A stretch of 64,000 bases of DNA from UBA8437 sp964646205 (GTDB lineage: Bacteria > Planctomycetota > Planctomycetia > Planctomycetales > Planctomycetaceae). The stretch is from positions 75,028 through 139,027 of the forward strand of contig CAZYAZ010000003.1 in NCBI GenBank assembly GCA_964646205.1. Reading direction: 5' to 3'. Each line of letters starts with the position of its first letter. The first letter of the stretch is position 1. The position numbers and the translations under genes are program-made. Under the pieces are notes generated by a model that was given only the letters and a program-made list of their open reading frames with translations, made no database searches and was not told the DNA's origin. Positions 28,107 to 38,600 of this stretch are shown piece after piece.

Positions 28107-28373
28107 CTAGTAGCCCTGGTTGCGGCAATAACGACGAGCCTGTCTGGCCAGGTGAACCAGTGGTTCTCGTGACAGCCCGGCAAGCGGCCCACGGAGATCA
28201 ACTCCCCGATGCGGCTGGTGAACCGACCGAATCACATCAACCAGTTCCCCGTCGCTCATCGCGACCAGTTGTTGAGTCGACAAACCGGCCACCTCGGCCT
28301 TGGGCCAACTCGCCCCGGTCACCACGAACGACTCGAACTGTGGCCCCGACCTCCACTGCGTTGCTTCCACCAT
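28107..28373 (-). CDS. small hypothetical protein
   Basis: An 88-residue frame reading MVEATQWRSGPQFESFVVT, then a helix-rich C-terminal half ending LVHLARQARRYCRNQGY. I do not recognise it. It fills the gap between bioB and the squalene-hopene cyclase on the opposite strand. GGAGG lies eight bases before the ATG at 28373, whereas the longer frame to 28484 has no ribosome-binding site but does extend a plausible protein (VGARQVAIEAGKDGGLVM). Start and even existence are uncertain. Confidence 0.45.
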   Translation of the reverse strand: MVEATQWRSGPQFESFVVTGASWPKAEVAGLSTQQLVAMSDGELVDVIRSVHQPHRGVDLRGPLAGLSREPLVHLARQARRYCRNQGY

Positions 28374-28535
28374 CACCAGGCCTCCATCCTTGCCGGCCTC
28401 GATCGCCACCTGGCGGGCTCCAACCCACCGTCGCGATTGAACTTGCCGGAATCCTAGACGACATCTACATTTCCAGCCATTCAAATTATTCGGCCCAATC
28501 CGCCCGGCTCCTTCACCGAATCTCTGAATTCATCC

Positions 28536-30695
28536 ATGCTTGGCCCTCATCGACGCAAATCCCGTTTCGCGGCCCGGCCTGTTGCCAGACAGTCCGCCAC
28601 AGCTTTGCCCGTCGATGATCTCTCGCGTGCCATCAGCCGCAGCCAGCACTGGCTCCTGGACCGCCAGGCTCCCGACGGACATTGGGTCGGTGAACTCGAA
28701 GGCGATTCCATCCTGCAATCGGAATACATCCTGTTGCTGGCCTGGCTGACGGCCAATGATTCGGCCCCCGGGTGGTCTGGCCAGCGAATTCGCCGGGCAG
28801 CCAGGCAACTGGTTCAACAACAACAGCCCGGTGGCGGCTGGGCATTGTTTCCGGGAGGACCACTGGAAATCAGCGCTTCGGTCAAAGCCTACATGGCGCT
28901 GAAAATCGCTGGGCACGACTGCGATGCCCCCTGGATGGTCCGAGCCCGCGAGGCGATCCGCGGTGCTGGCGGTGCCGAACGGGTCAACAGTTTCACGCGG
29001 TACTATCTCGCGTTACTGGGCATACTCGACTACCGGCAATGCCCCGCCGTTCCTCCCGAACTGGTACTGGTGCCACGATCGTGCCCACTGAACATCTACG
29101 AGATGTCGGCCTGGTCACGGACGATCTTCGTTCCCCTCAGCCTGCTGTGGGCCTTCCGGCCACGGATCGACACTCCAGCCGACTGGTCCATCGACGAGTT
29201 GTTTCTTGGGACCCCCGCCGCGCTGCCGGCCACGATGCCTCCCTGCGAACAACTCGATCACCTCTCGGCTCCCAGCCGGATCAACTGGCACGCTCTCTTC
29301 TCCCGGCTCGACACCACCTGGAAACAACTCGAACGCTGGAAACTGATTCCGCTGCGTGGGATGGCAATCCGAAAAGCCTCCGAGTGGATGATCGAACGAT
29401 TCGCCGGGAGCGATGGGCTGGGCGCCATCTTTCCTCCCATGGTCTGGAGCGTCGTGGCACTGAAGTGCCTGGGATATTCCAACGACGCCCCGATCCTCCT
29501 GCGTGCACTGGAACAACTCGAAGACCTGGTGATCTCGGAGGACGACACCGATCGCCTGCAACCGTGTCACTCGCCAGTCTGGGACACTGCAATAACCACG
29601 ATCGCCCTCCGCGACTCGGGAATGCCTGCCGAGCACCCATCCCTGAAAAAGTCGGTCGACTGGTTGCTGAAGCGGGAAGTCCACCACCCGGGCGATTGGT
29701 CGACCGGGCAACCCGGTGCGGCACCGGGAGGCTGGTTCTTCGAGTTCGCCAACCGGTTCTATCCTGATGTCGACGACACCGCGATGGTCGTGCTCGCGTT
29801 AACCCGCTGCCTGCCTGATCTGCCCTGGATGGCCGACTTCTTTCTCGACTTCGATCCTGCCCAGGCACACGCCCCCGATATCTCTGCCGTCCTGAGCGGC
29901 CGCACCAGTTCACCAATCCAGGCGGCAGATTCCATCGAGTCAATGGGACCACTTCTCGGAGCGATCCACCGGGGTGCTCGCTGGACACTGGGCATGCAAT
30001 CTCGCAATGGCGGCTGGGGGGCTTTCGACCGGGACAACGACCGCGAGTTGCTCACCCGTGTTCCCTTCGCGGATCACAACGCGATGATCGATCCCCCAAC
30101 CGCCGATCTCACCGCGCGTGTCCTGGAAATGCTGGGCGGACTTGGTGTCCGGGAAACGCATCCGGCCGTCATTCACGGACTCGACTTCCTCTGGAAAGAG
30201 CAGGAAGACGATTCGAGCTGGTACGGCCGATGGGGCGTGAACTACATCTATGGCACCTGGCAGTCACTGGTCGGCCTTGCGGCAATCGGAATTCCATCGA
30301 CCGACCCGAGGATCCGGCGCGGTGCCGACTGGTTGAAGCGACACCAGCAACCTGGCGGAGGCTGGGGCGAGTCGCCCCGGACTTACGACGACCCCAGCCT
30401 GCGAGGCACCGGACCCGTCACCGCCTCGCAAACCGCCTGGGCCGTACTGGGACTGATCGCCGCCGGTGAAGGACACAGCCAGGAGGCTGCCAACGGCATT
30501 GGCTACCTCGTGGAACACCAGCAACACGATGGCCGTTGGCACGAGGAGGAGTTCACAGGAACCGGGTTCCCCAAGGTGTTTTACCTGCGCTATCACCTGT
30601 ACCCGATCTCCTTTCCCCTGATGGCCCTGGGGCGGTATGCTCACTGCCTGAACACGTCCACCGCCGCCACCATCACCGATCGTCGTGTCGCCTGA
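28536..30695 (+). CDS. shc: squalene-hopene cyclase
   Basis: A 719-residue class II triterpene cyclase converting squalene to hopene/hopanol at the membrane. The catalytic acid motif is DVDD at residue 411 in YPDVDDTAMV. Repeated QW motifs are visible, for example QAPDGHW near the N-terminus, QQPGGGW, QSRNGGWGAFD (about 488), QQPGGGWGESP (about 605) and QHDGRW near the end. The terminal FPKVFYLRYHLYP is characteristic. Length is somewhat above the usual 630-680 because of an extended N-terminus and linker. It indicates hopanoid production. No other hopanoid gene is adjacent. Confidence 0.95.
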   Translation: MLGPHRRKSRFAARPVARQSATALPVDDLSRAISRSQHWLLDRQAPDGHWVGELEGDSILQSEYILLLAWLTANDSAPGWSGQRIRRAARQLVQQQQPGGGWALFPGGPLEISASVKAYMALKIAGHDCDAPWMVRAREAIRGAGGAERVNSFTRYYLALLGILDYRQCPAVPPELVLVPRSCPLNIYEMSAWSRTIFVPLSLLWAFRPRIDTPADWSIDELFLGTPAALPATMPPCEQLDHLSAPSRINWHALFSRLDTTWKQLERWKLIPLRGMAIRKASEWMIERFAGSDGLGAIFPPMVWSVVALKCLGYSNDAPILLRALEQLEDLVISEDDTDRLQPCHSPVWDTAITTIALRDSGMPAEHPSLKKSVDWLLKREVHHPGDWSTGQPGAAPGGWFFEFANRFYPDVDDTAMVVLALTRCLPDLPWMADFFLDFDPAQAHAPDISAVLSGRTSSPIQAADSIESMGPLLGAIHRGARWTLGMQSRNGGWGAFDRDNDRELLTRVPFADHNAMIDPPTADLTARVLEMLGGLGVRETHPAVIHGLDFLWKEQEDDSSWYGRWGVNYIYGTWQSLVGLAAIGIPSTDPRIRRGADWLKRHQQPGGGWGESPRTYDDPSLRGTGPVTASQTAWAVLGLIAAGEGHSQEAANGIGYLVEHQQHDGRWHEEEFTGTGFPKVFYLRYHLYPISFPLMALGRYAHCLNTSTAATITDRRVA

Positions 30696-30734
30696 ACCGC
30701 AACACGCCGGACGTGTGAGAGGGGGAGCCGTCCG

Positions 30735-31718
30735 ATGACCGAGGCCACTCGTTCAAAAAACCAGACGCTGCTGGTCAGTGACCCGGTCTTCCAGTCGCAC
30801 GACACCGGCCAGGGACATCCCGAGTCAATCCGTCGGCACGAGGCAGTCACCCGGGCCCTGGCACCCGACGAGTTTCCCAAGGGCCTGTGGAGAATGAAGC
30901 CACCGGCCGCGGATGACCCCACCATCAAGCGAGCCCACAAGGCCGAGTACGTCGCCCTGGCCCAGCGGGAAATCCAGGCCGGTCTCGCCATGCTCAGCAC
31001 CGGCGACACGATCGTGTGCCGGGAATCGCTCGAGGCCGCCCGCCGCGCCTGTGGGGCCGTCTGTCTCGCCGTCGACGAAATCGTGGCCCGGCGATCAGCC
31101 AATGCCTTCTGCGCCGTGCGGCCACCAGGCCATCATGCCACACCCGATCGTGGCATGGGATTCTGTATCTTCAATAATGTGGCCGTCGCTGCACGACACG
31201 CCCAGGCTCAACACAAGATCGGACGAGTCCTGATTGCCGACTGGGACGTTCACCACGGAAACGGCACCCAGGACATTTTCTATGACGACGAGACCGTCTT
31301 TTTTTTCAGCACACACCAATCCCCCTGGTACCCCGGCACCGGCGCCAGGCAGGAAACCGGTACGGGCAAGGGCCTGGGCACGACACTGAACCGACCGTTC
31401 CCCGCAGGCACCGACCGAACCCGGATCGTACCGGCCTACGCCGAGGAGTTGAGAGCCGCGGCCGACAAGTTCCGCCCCGAACTCGTACTGATCTCAGCTG
31501 GCTTCGACTCGCGGCTCGGGGACCCGCTGGGACACTTCCGTCTCACCGATCCGGACTTCGCCGAACTCACCGACGTGCTGGTCGACATCGCCAACCGACA
31601 CGCCGGAGGCCGGCTGGTCAGTGTGCTCGAGGGAGGCTACAACATCGCTGGCCTCGCGTCCGCATCGGCCGCCCACTGTCGGCGACTGGTCCACGCCTCC
31701 GACCAAACAACTCGCTGA
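30735..31718 (+). CDS. histone deacetylase family protein (acetylpolyamine or lysine deacetylase-like)
   Basis: A 327-residue zinc-dependent deacetylase fold. Motifs are RPPGHHA (catalytic His pair), GFCIFNNVAVAA, IADWDVHHGNGTQ (zinc Asp and His), FFFSTHQSPWYPGTG, and ISAGFDSRLGDPLG (third zinc Asp), ending with LEGGYN. The order and spacing match bacterial class II HDAC/AcuC-like enzymes, which deacetylate polyamines or protein lysines; the substrate here is unknown. GGGGGAG precedes the ATG. Its stop codon is immediately followed by the stop of the convergent hemY gene, with no gap. Confidence 0.92.
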   Translation: MTEATRSKNQTLLVSDPVFQSHDTGQGHPESIRRHEAVTRALAPDEFPKGLWRMKPPAADDPTIKRAHKAEYVALAQREIQAGLAMLSTGDTIVCRESLEAARRACGAVCLAVDEIVARRSANAFCAVRPPGHHATPDRGMGFCIFNNVAVAARHAQAQHKIGRVLIADWDVHHGNGTQDIFYDDETVFFFSTHQSPWYPGTGARQETGTGKGLGTTLNRPFPAGTDRTRIVPAYAEELRAAADKFRPELVLISAGFDSRLGDPLGHFRLTDPDFAELTDVLVDIANRHAGGRLVSVLEGGYNIAGLASASAAHCRRLVHASDQTTR

Positions 31719-33164
31719 CTAATTCTCGTCAAGCAAGCTCGTGGCCGCCGCGAACCCGCTGGCAATGCAGTCGGGCAACCCCACGCCGTGGAATGCGTTG
31801 CCGGCCAGGACCAGTCCCGGAATCTGGGCCACCAGACGCTCGATTGTCTCGACCCGATCGAGATGACCGACGTTGTACTGGGGCATCATTTCCTGGTAAC
31901 GAGCCACGTCGATGAATTCCGGATCACCGCGGACTCCCAGCAACGCCTCCAGTTCCTCCATGACCAGCACCCGGAGTTCCTGGTCGTCCAACTCGACCAA
32001 CTCCGGCTGCAGTTCGCCTCCAACGAACGTTCGGAGCAACACCCGCCCCTCCGGGGCCCGTCCAGCCAACTTGCGGCTGGCGAATGACACGGCCAACACG
32101 CGACGCCCCTCGATCCGGGGCACAACCAGCCCATAGGCATCCAGGGGGTGCTCAACCTGGTCGAGCCGATGGCCAGTGCTGACCACGACACTTGATGCCG
32201 ATTCGATTTCTCCAAGTCTCGCCGCGAGATCACCGGGAAGGTCACCGACCAGGCGCGACGCCACCTTGCAAGGAACCGCCAGGATGACCGCATCGGCCTG
32301 GATTGTTTCACCGGAAGAGAGTTCCACGCCGAACCCGCGGTCCTCATCGATCCGCCTGATGGCCTGCACCTCCGTTTTCAGCCGAAGACGGCACCTGGTT
32401 TCCAGGGACCGTTGTGCTGCTTCAACCAACTCACTCAACCCACCCCGCAGAGACGCGAACAACCCGTAGCGAGCCCCGCGAGTTGCCTTCTCTCTGTCTG
32501 CCGCTCTGGCTCGCATTCCTTGCCACAGGCTCCCGGACTCGCGTTCCATTTCGATGAATCGCGGCAGGGTGGCCGCCAGGCTCAGACGCTCGGGATCACC
32601 CGTATAAATTCCTCCCACCAACGGCTGGACAAGCCTCTCCAGCGCCTCGCGGCCCAGACGCCGTCGCACAAAGGCTCCAACACTCTCGTCACTCGCCTGG
32701 GCAGACCGCCCGATCAGGGGCTCAAGGGCCATTCTCAACTTCCCGGTCCACGAGAAGATCGGCGACGCGAGAACGGCGCGGATCCTCGGAGTTCCCAGCA
32801 GTTGGAAACTCTCGGGCACCGGAACAGGACGCCCATCTCGGACAACCAGCGAACCGCCGAATTGCGGATCGGTTTTGACGAGTTGATCCTCGAGACCCAG
32901 ACGGCGGCAGAGGTCCAGGCCACCCGGCTTATCAGTGATGAACATGTCCGGCCCCCGCTCGACCAGAAAGTCACCCAGCCGAACCGTCTCGATCGCCCCG
33001 CCCAGGCGGTCCGCAGCCTCGATCAGTTCAACCTCGAAGCGCAGGGCCGGATCCGCCTGCGCACCAGCCGCATCGCACAATGCCAACGCAGCCGCCAGTC
33101 CACTGGCTCCACCTCCGATGACCAGGCACCGCCGTGGACGCCCCGGCAGGTGTTGGACTGTCAC
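31719..33164 (-). CDS. hemY: oxygen-dependent protoporphyrinogen oxidase
   Basis: A 481-residue FAD enzyme oxidising protoporphyrinogen IX to protoporphyrin IX in haem synthesis. The dinucleotide-binding motif is VIGGGASGLAAALAL (residues 15-29), followed by the second FAD region RLGGAIETVRLGDFLVERGPD. The C-terminal FAD loop is GLVLAGNAFHGVGLPDCIASG. Length and motif order match HemY/PPO-like proteins. It overlaps hemE by four bases (ATGA), so the two are coupled. It converges on the HDAC-family gene without spacer. Confidence 0.93.
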   Translation of the reverse strand: MTVQHLPGRPRRCLVIGGGASGLAAALALCDAAGAQADPALRFEVELIEAADRLGGAIETVRLGDFLVERGPDMFITDKPGGLDLCRRLGLEDQLVKTDPQFGGSLVVRDGRPVPVPESFQLLGTPRIRAVLASPIFSWTGKLRMALEPLIGRSAQASDESVGAFVRRRLGREALERLVQPLVGGIYTGDPERLSLAATLPRFIEMERESGSLWQGMRARAADREKATRGARYGLFASLRGGLSELVEAAQRSLETRCRLRLKTEVQAIRRIDEDRGFGVELSSGETIQADAVILAVPCKVASRLVGDLPGDLAARLGEIESASSVVVSTGHRLDQVEHPLDAYGLVVPRIEGRRVLAVSFASRKLAGRAPEGRVLLRTFVGGELQPELVELDDQELRVLVMEELEALLGVRGDPEFIDVARYQEMMPQYNVGHLDRVETIERLVAQIPGLVLAGNAFHGVGLPDCIASGFAAATSLLDEN

Positions 33165-34213
33165 ACCGGCCCCTCCCCGGCCCCAAGTTCGTGCACCATC
33201 TCCACCAACGCCTTGACCTTGTCAGGATCCATCGTCGGCAACAGCCCGTGACCCAGATTGAAGATATGGCCTGGCCGCCCGGCGGCGGCATCAATCACAT
33301 CCCGGGTACGTTGCCGCAGCACATCCAGATCGGCGTAGAGACTGACCGGATCGAGGTTGCCCTGCACAGCCACATCGTGGCCGACCAGGTCCCAGCCAGC
33401 GGCCAGGTCAATTCGCCAATCCAGCCCCTGGACCTGTCCACCAGCCTCTCTCTGCAATGGATACAACTGTGGATTCCCGGTGAGGAAGTGAATCACCGGC
33501 AACCCCTCGGGCAAACTCTCGATCAGACGTTTCGTATGAGGCAAGACGTAGCGGCGGTAGTCGGCCGGCGAAAGGCACCCCGCCCAACTGTCAAAAATCT
33601 GCACAACCTGACAACCAGCCTCAGCCTGTGCCGCCAGGTAACGGGACAGCGTGGGCACGAGCCGATCCATCAATGCCTGCCACGCTCCCGGATCGCCGTA
33701 CATGATCGACTTGGTGTGCTCGTAGCTCCGCGATCCTCCCCCCTCGATCGCATAGCTGGCCAATGTAAACGGTGCCCCGGCGAATCCAATTAGCGGACAG
33801 TCAGCCGGCAAATCAGCCCGAACACGGCGAACCGTGTCAAAAACGAACGCCATCACCTCCATGTCCTCGATCTCGACCACGCGGTCGATATCACCGGATG
33901 TTCTCAAGGGATTGTCGATCACCGGCCCCTCGCCGGCCTGGTACTCCAGGTGCATTCCCATCGGACGCAAAATCGGCAACAAATCGGCAAACAGGATGGC
34001 TGCGTCGACACCCAGCACGGCCTGGGCCGTCAGGGTCACCTCGGCCGCAAGATCCGGACGTGTGCACAGTTCCAGGAACGTGACCTGGCTGCGAACCTCC
34101 ATGTACTCGGGCAAATACCGACCGGCCTGTCGCATGAGCCAGACCGGTGTCGTGTCGACCGGCTCACGGCGAACGGCCTTCAGAAAACGAGAATCGTGCA
34201 GTTCGGGAGTCAT
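33161..34213 (-). CDS. hemE: uroporphyrinogen decarboxylase
   Basis: A 350-residue HemE decarboxylating uroporphyrinogen III to coproporphyrinogen III. Key motifs are the N-terminal PVWLMRQAGRYLPEY (Arg-rich substrate site), ILFADLLPILRPMG (catalytic Asp), GFAGAPFTLASY, IFDSWAGCLSP and FNLGHGLLPTMDP. Length is standard. It is first in a two-gene haem operon with hemY. The gene is divergent from the membrane glycosyltransferase at 34395. Confidence 0.96.
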   Translation of the reverse strand: MTPELHDSRFLKAVRREPVDTTPVWLMRQAGRYLPEYMEVRSQVTFLELCTRPDLAAEVTLTAQAVLGVDAAILFADLLPILRPMGMHLEYQAGEGPVIDNPLRTSGDIDRVVEIEDMEVMAFVFDTVRRVRADLPADCPLIGFAGAPFTLASYAIEGGGSRSYEHTKSIMYGDPGAWQALMDRLVPTLSRYLAAQAEAGCQVVQIFDSWAGCLSPADYRRYVLPHTKRLIESLPEGLPVIHFLTGNPQLYPLQREAGGQVQGLDWRIDLAAGWDLVGHDVAVQGNLDPVSLYADLDVLRQRTRDVIDAAAGRPGHIFNLGHGLLPTMDPDKVKALVEMVHELGAGEGPV

Positions 34214-34394
34214 GAACAGGGCCTGAGAGACAGAATGCGGCCGGAAAGAACGGAGACCATCGGGACCCCTGATTCTAGCACGCCGATTGCCCCCATGCGG
34301 CCCTCTCCCCGTTCACCACGACCGATCTTGACCGCTTGGGCCCACCGCCCATACCATCCCCCGGCATTGATCGGCCGCGAACGGGGGGATACCG

Positions 34395-35645
34395 ATGTCG
34401 GCCCACAAATTACTACTACCGGTACTGATCACCGCGCTAGCCCTCCGCGCGGTGGCTGCGGTTGTTGTCACCACGCAACTCGAAAACCGGGGCGACACCT
34501 TCCTGATCGCCGGTGATGCCGCTGGATACTGGGAACTGGGTCAACACATCGCAGATCGGGAGCCCTACGAGTTACATGGGCAAGCCGATGACCCGCTGGC
34601 CAAGGCCTCGATTCCCCGCCAGGTATCACGAATGCCCGGCTTTCCAGCCCTGCTGGGACTCGTGATCCGTTTTTGTGGCAGCGACAGCCTGTTGTTGACC
34701 CGGCTGGTTCTGGCCGTGGTCGGCACCATCGCCTGCTACCTCGTCTACCTGCTTGGCTCACGTCTCCACAGTCCCCCCATCGGTCTCGCCGCGGCAACCG
34801 CCTGTGCCCTCTCCCCCACCCTGGTCGGCTTCAGTGTCCTGGTACTCAGCGAGACCCTGTTTGCGGTTTTTCTTTTGGCCTGCCTTCTGGGAATCGACTC
34901 CCTGCGAAACTCCGAAACGGAACTCGAGCACCGTCCCCGGTGGACGGCCGCCGCTTGGGCCGGACTGGCGGGCTGTGCGGCCGTCTACGTCCGTCCCGGT
35001 TGGCTAGCCGCGTTGCCAATGCTGGCGATCCTCTGGATTGCGATGTCCGATCGTCGCCGCCGTGCAACGGTGGAGATGACCGTACTGCTCGTGGTCTGCG
35101 CGATTGGGCTGCTGCCCTGGGCCTGGCGGAACATGCAAGTGACCGGTCACCCGGTAGTGACAACTCTCTGGGTCGGTCCCAGCCTCTACGACGGCCTTCA
35201 CCCGGGGGCTACCGGCGAAAGCGACATGCGTTTCATCATCGATGACGGCCTGTTTGCCGATGCCGAACAGACCGAGGTCGCCATCGATCAGCACTACCGC
35301 GACGCGGCTTGGGATTTCGCAATCACGCACCCCGGAACCACTCTCCAACTCGCAGCGATCAAGTGCTGGAGATACCTCAAACCGTGGCCCAGTGCCTCGC
35401 AGTTTCAGTCGCCATGGCAAGTCGCAGCCGTGGCCGTGCCAACAGTGCTCCTGTATGTGCTTGCGTTCCGGGGAGCCGTGTCGCACCGACAAGAACCAAG
35501 GACCTGGATCCTCGCCGCTTTCCCACTGCTGTACTTTGCTGCACTCCACACCATTTTCGTCGGGTCATTGCGTTACCGTGTTCCCGCCGAATACTCGCTG
35601 TGGATCCTCGCTGTCGTCGGCTGTCGTCGGAGGACTTCGACGTGA
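34395..35645 (+). CDS. GT39/ArnT-like membrane glycosyltransferase
   Basis: A 416-residue polytopic protein with about ten hydrophobic segments spread over its length and a first extracytoplasmic loop with acidic residues (about 35-75, AGDAAGYWELGQHIADRE), the layout of dolichol/undecaprenyl-phosphate-mannose-type (PMT/ArnT, GT39/GT83) transferases. It probably transfers a lipid-linked sugar to an envelope acceptor. Family members often run over 450 residues, so this is a compact form. GGGGGGA lies six bases before the ATG. Its stop overlaps the GTG start of the AsmA-like gene (GTGA), implying a joint envelope role. The substrate is unknown. Confidence 0.75.
   Translation: MSAHKLLLPVLITALALRAVAAVVVTTQLENRGDTFLIAGDAAGYWELGQHIADREPYELHGQADDPLAKASIPRQVSRMPGFPALLGLVIRFCGSDSLLLTRLVLAVVGTIACYLVYLLGSRLHSPPIGLAAATACALSPTLVGFSVLVLSETLFAVFLLACLLGIDSLRNSETELEHRPRWTAAAWAGLAGCAAVYVRPGWLAALPMLAILWIAMSDRRRRATVEMTVLLVVCAIGLLPWAWRNMQVTGHPVVTTLWVGPSLYDGLHPGATGESDMRFIIDDGLFADAEQTEVAIDQHYRDAAWDFAITHPGTTLQLAAIKCWRYLKPWPSASQFQSPWQVAAVAVPTVLLYVLAFRGAVSHRQEPRTWILAAFPLLYFAALHTIFVGSLRYRVPAEYSLWILAVVGCRRRTST
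35629..35633 (+). promoter_or_regulatory. ribosome-binding site that sets a GTG start for the AsmA-like gene
   Basis: GGAGG lies eight bases before the GTG at 35642, inside the end of the glycosyltransferase gene. The frame is open much farther upstream, but only antisense-like sequence would be added. Confidence 0.7.
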
Positions 35646-38600
35646 CACGCCGGTGGAGCGAGTGGAAAAGGACCCTGTGGGGCCTGTTCGGGTTACTGAT
35701 CATCACCGGTTCAGCGGCCGGCATCTGGATCCACCATGTCTGGTCTCACAGCGACAAACTGCTCGCACAGGTCGTCCGGGACAACCTGGACCAGTTGGCT
35801 CCGGGGCTCAATGTCCAATTCTCCTCCTGCCACTTCGACCTGCTCCGTCGTGTTCGCGTCGAAAACATCGAGTTGACGACCCCCGACGGCCAGCCACTGG
35901 CCTCGGTTCCGCAAATCACCGTCGCGATCGACCGACAAGCGCTCGCCGAACACCAGCAGTTGGTGATCCAGCAGATCACGTTGCACCGCCCTCACCTGCA
36001 TCTCGTTCGAGACAGCCAGGACGCCTGGAACTGGCAGCGCCTGACAAGCGGCATCGCTGGCCGGACCGTGCTCCCGAGTTGGACAATCGAGGACGGACAG
36101 ATTGACGTCACGCTGGCCGGCGATCCGGACAGATCCCGTTCGCTCGAACAACTCAACCTCCAACTCGTCCCCTCGGGTGTCGATCGTTATCTCCTGGACG
36201 GACATGGCCTGTTCACCCACCCCCAGTCGTCTCAGCCTGCCGCCGGCTTGACCCTCAGCGGTCAATGGCGAGTCACCAACAGTGGTGTCTCGATCCACGG
36301 ACAACTCAGTGACCTGCTGGCCGACCCGTCACTGGTGGAGTTCATCACGGGCCTTTCGTCGATGTCCAATGGCGTTGAGGCCGAACCCACACGGCCGGAG
36401 GAACCGTGGCGTCAGTTTTCACTGGATCCACGGACACTGTCCGCCACCCTGCGAGGCGATCTCGCATTTCGCGTGACCCGCTGGCAACCCGACACCGACT
36501 GGGACTACCGGCTGCTTCTGACCCTCAAGAACGGCCAACTGCAGTTGCCGCCCGCGGCCGGCCCGTCACGGACACTGACTCGCCTCGCCGGACAGATTTA
36601 CCTCGACCCACACAAGCTCCAGGTCAAGAATCTTCTCGGACATGAAGCCGACACCACCGCAACGGTCAACGGCCTTGTCTCCTGGTCATCCGAAACACCC
36701 TCCGGGCACCTCGACCTTGAGATCCAGGACCTGCCATTGGACAACCGATTCCACGAGAGTTTGCCACGGGAATGGCAGACTCTTTTCGATGTCTACAATC
36801 CATCCGGGTCAGTCGATGTGGCAATCTCCCTGGGGTCCCACGACGACGGACAATGGCGGCTGGCCAACTCGGTTCTCACGGCTCGCGGTTGTCGAATCCG
36901 ACACACGAAATTCCCTTACCCTCTCGAGCAGGTCACCGGCACCCTGACTCAACAGGGTTCTGCACGCGACCTGGTTGTCGCGTTGGACGCGGTTGCTGGC
37001 GGCCAACCCATCAGTTTCCGCGGCAAAATCCAAAACGCTGGCCCGGCGGCGTCCTCACAAATCGACATCTCTGTCAATCGCCTGCCCATCGACGCGCAAC
37101 TCCTTGCGGCCGTTTCGCCAGCAGCCCGTCGAACACTCGAATCATTGGCCATTCGTGGCGCCGCCAATGTGCGAGTTCGTCTGAATCGGCCGGCAGGATT
37201 GAAAAGAAAACTCACCACACGCCTCGACGGTCAACTCGTCGATTCTTCAGTTCGCTTTCAACACTTCCCCTGGCCGATCGAGAAGATTCGTGGAGAGTTC
37301 TCCGCCACGATTTCACCGGCCCAGTACGCGTGGCGCTTCGAAACACTCAACGGACAACACGCCGGCGCTTCGCTCACCGGGTCCGGCCACCTCGACGGAC
37401 AACCTGGACGCCCCGGCCAATTCGCACTGGATCTTGACGTTCAACACATTCCGCTCGATCAAGACCTCCGAACCGCCTGCTCGGATGAACTCCGCAGCCT
37501 GTGGGATCGAGTCCGCCCAACCGGACGACTCAACGGACGAATCGAGATCCGTCGCCAGGGAACCCAGCCCGTCCAGGTCGCCATCCCGCGTTTCACCATC
37601 GACAGCGGGACAATGCAATTGACGGGATTCCCCTACAAGCTCTCCGATATCCGTGCCACCGGCCGTTATGGCATCACCAAGGCTGCCCAGCGTCGCCTCA
37701 CCTTGAATTCTTTGGACGCGAAGCACGGAAACACCCGGCTCGCCACCCGGGGATTGCTCGAAATCGATCGCCGCAAGGATTGGATGTTGAGGTTGGAGTC
37801 ACTCGCCTGCAATGACCTCGTTGCAGACGACGACCTCCTCCAGGCATTGCCGCCGCGTCTCCGCCAGACGATCTCACACATAAATCCCCAACGAGCATTC
37901 CACGTCGGTGGACTCATTGAACTTCGTGGCGCTGGCGAACCTGGTTTCCCCATCACTGCCGCCTGGGACCTCGAAACACACCTCCCTGACAACCGACTCA
38001 CGACCGGTGTTCAACTGGAAGATGTCTCCGGCAGAGTGACCAGTCGTGGGAAATGGTACGGCCAACACGCCGAAATGACCGGAAACTTCGCGCTGAATTC
38101 CGCCAGTCTCTGGGGTTACCAGTTCCGTGATATCAAGGGACCATTCCATTACCGAAACCAGGACCTGGTGATCGGATCCAACCAGGCTTTTGCACCTCAG
38201 GCCAACAACAAGCGGCGACTGGCCATCCCGCTCCAGGAACGGGTCACCGCGAAAGCCGTCGGGGGACTCTTCACGCTCGATGCCCAGGCCCGGATCGACC
38301 AACAGTCCACTTACCACGTCAAGTTGAACATGTCCGAGGCCAAGCTTGAACAATTCGCCAAGCTCTATCTGCGTGACCCACGGAAACTCAGGGGACTGAT
38401 GAGAGGGTGGGTCGATCTCAGAGGACGTGGCAATTCGCCATCCGACGTCACGGGACGAGGTCAACTCCAGGTCAGCCCTGCGGAACTCTATGAACTCCCA
38501 ATCGTCGTGCAACTCTTCGACGTACTCAGCCTCGGACCGCCACAACAAACCGCCTTCCGATATGCACAATGTGATTTTCAATTGGCACGATCGAAAATCC

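Noticed and set aside
35309..35641. Upstream extension of the AsmA-like frame inside the glycosyltransferase gene
   Set aside because: The extension is out of frame with a clear membrane protein, and GGAGG with a GTG at 35642 gives a normal start just before a transmembrane helix.
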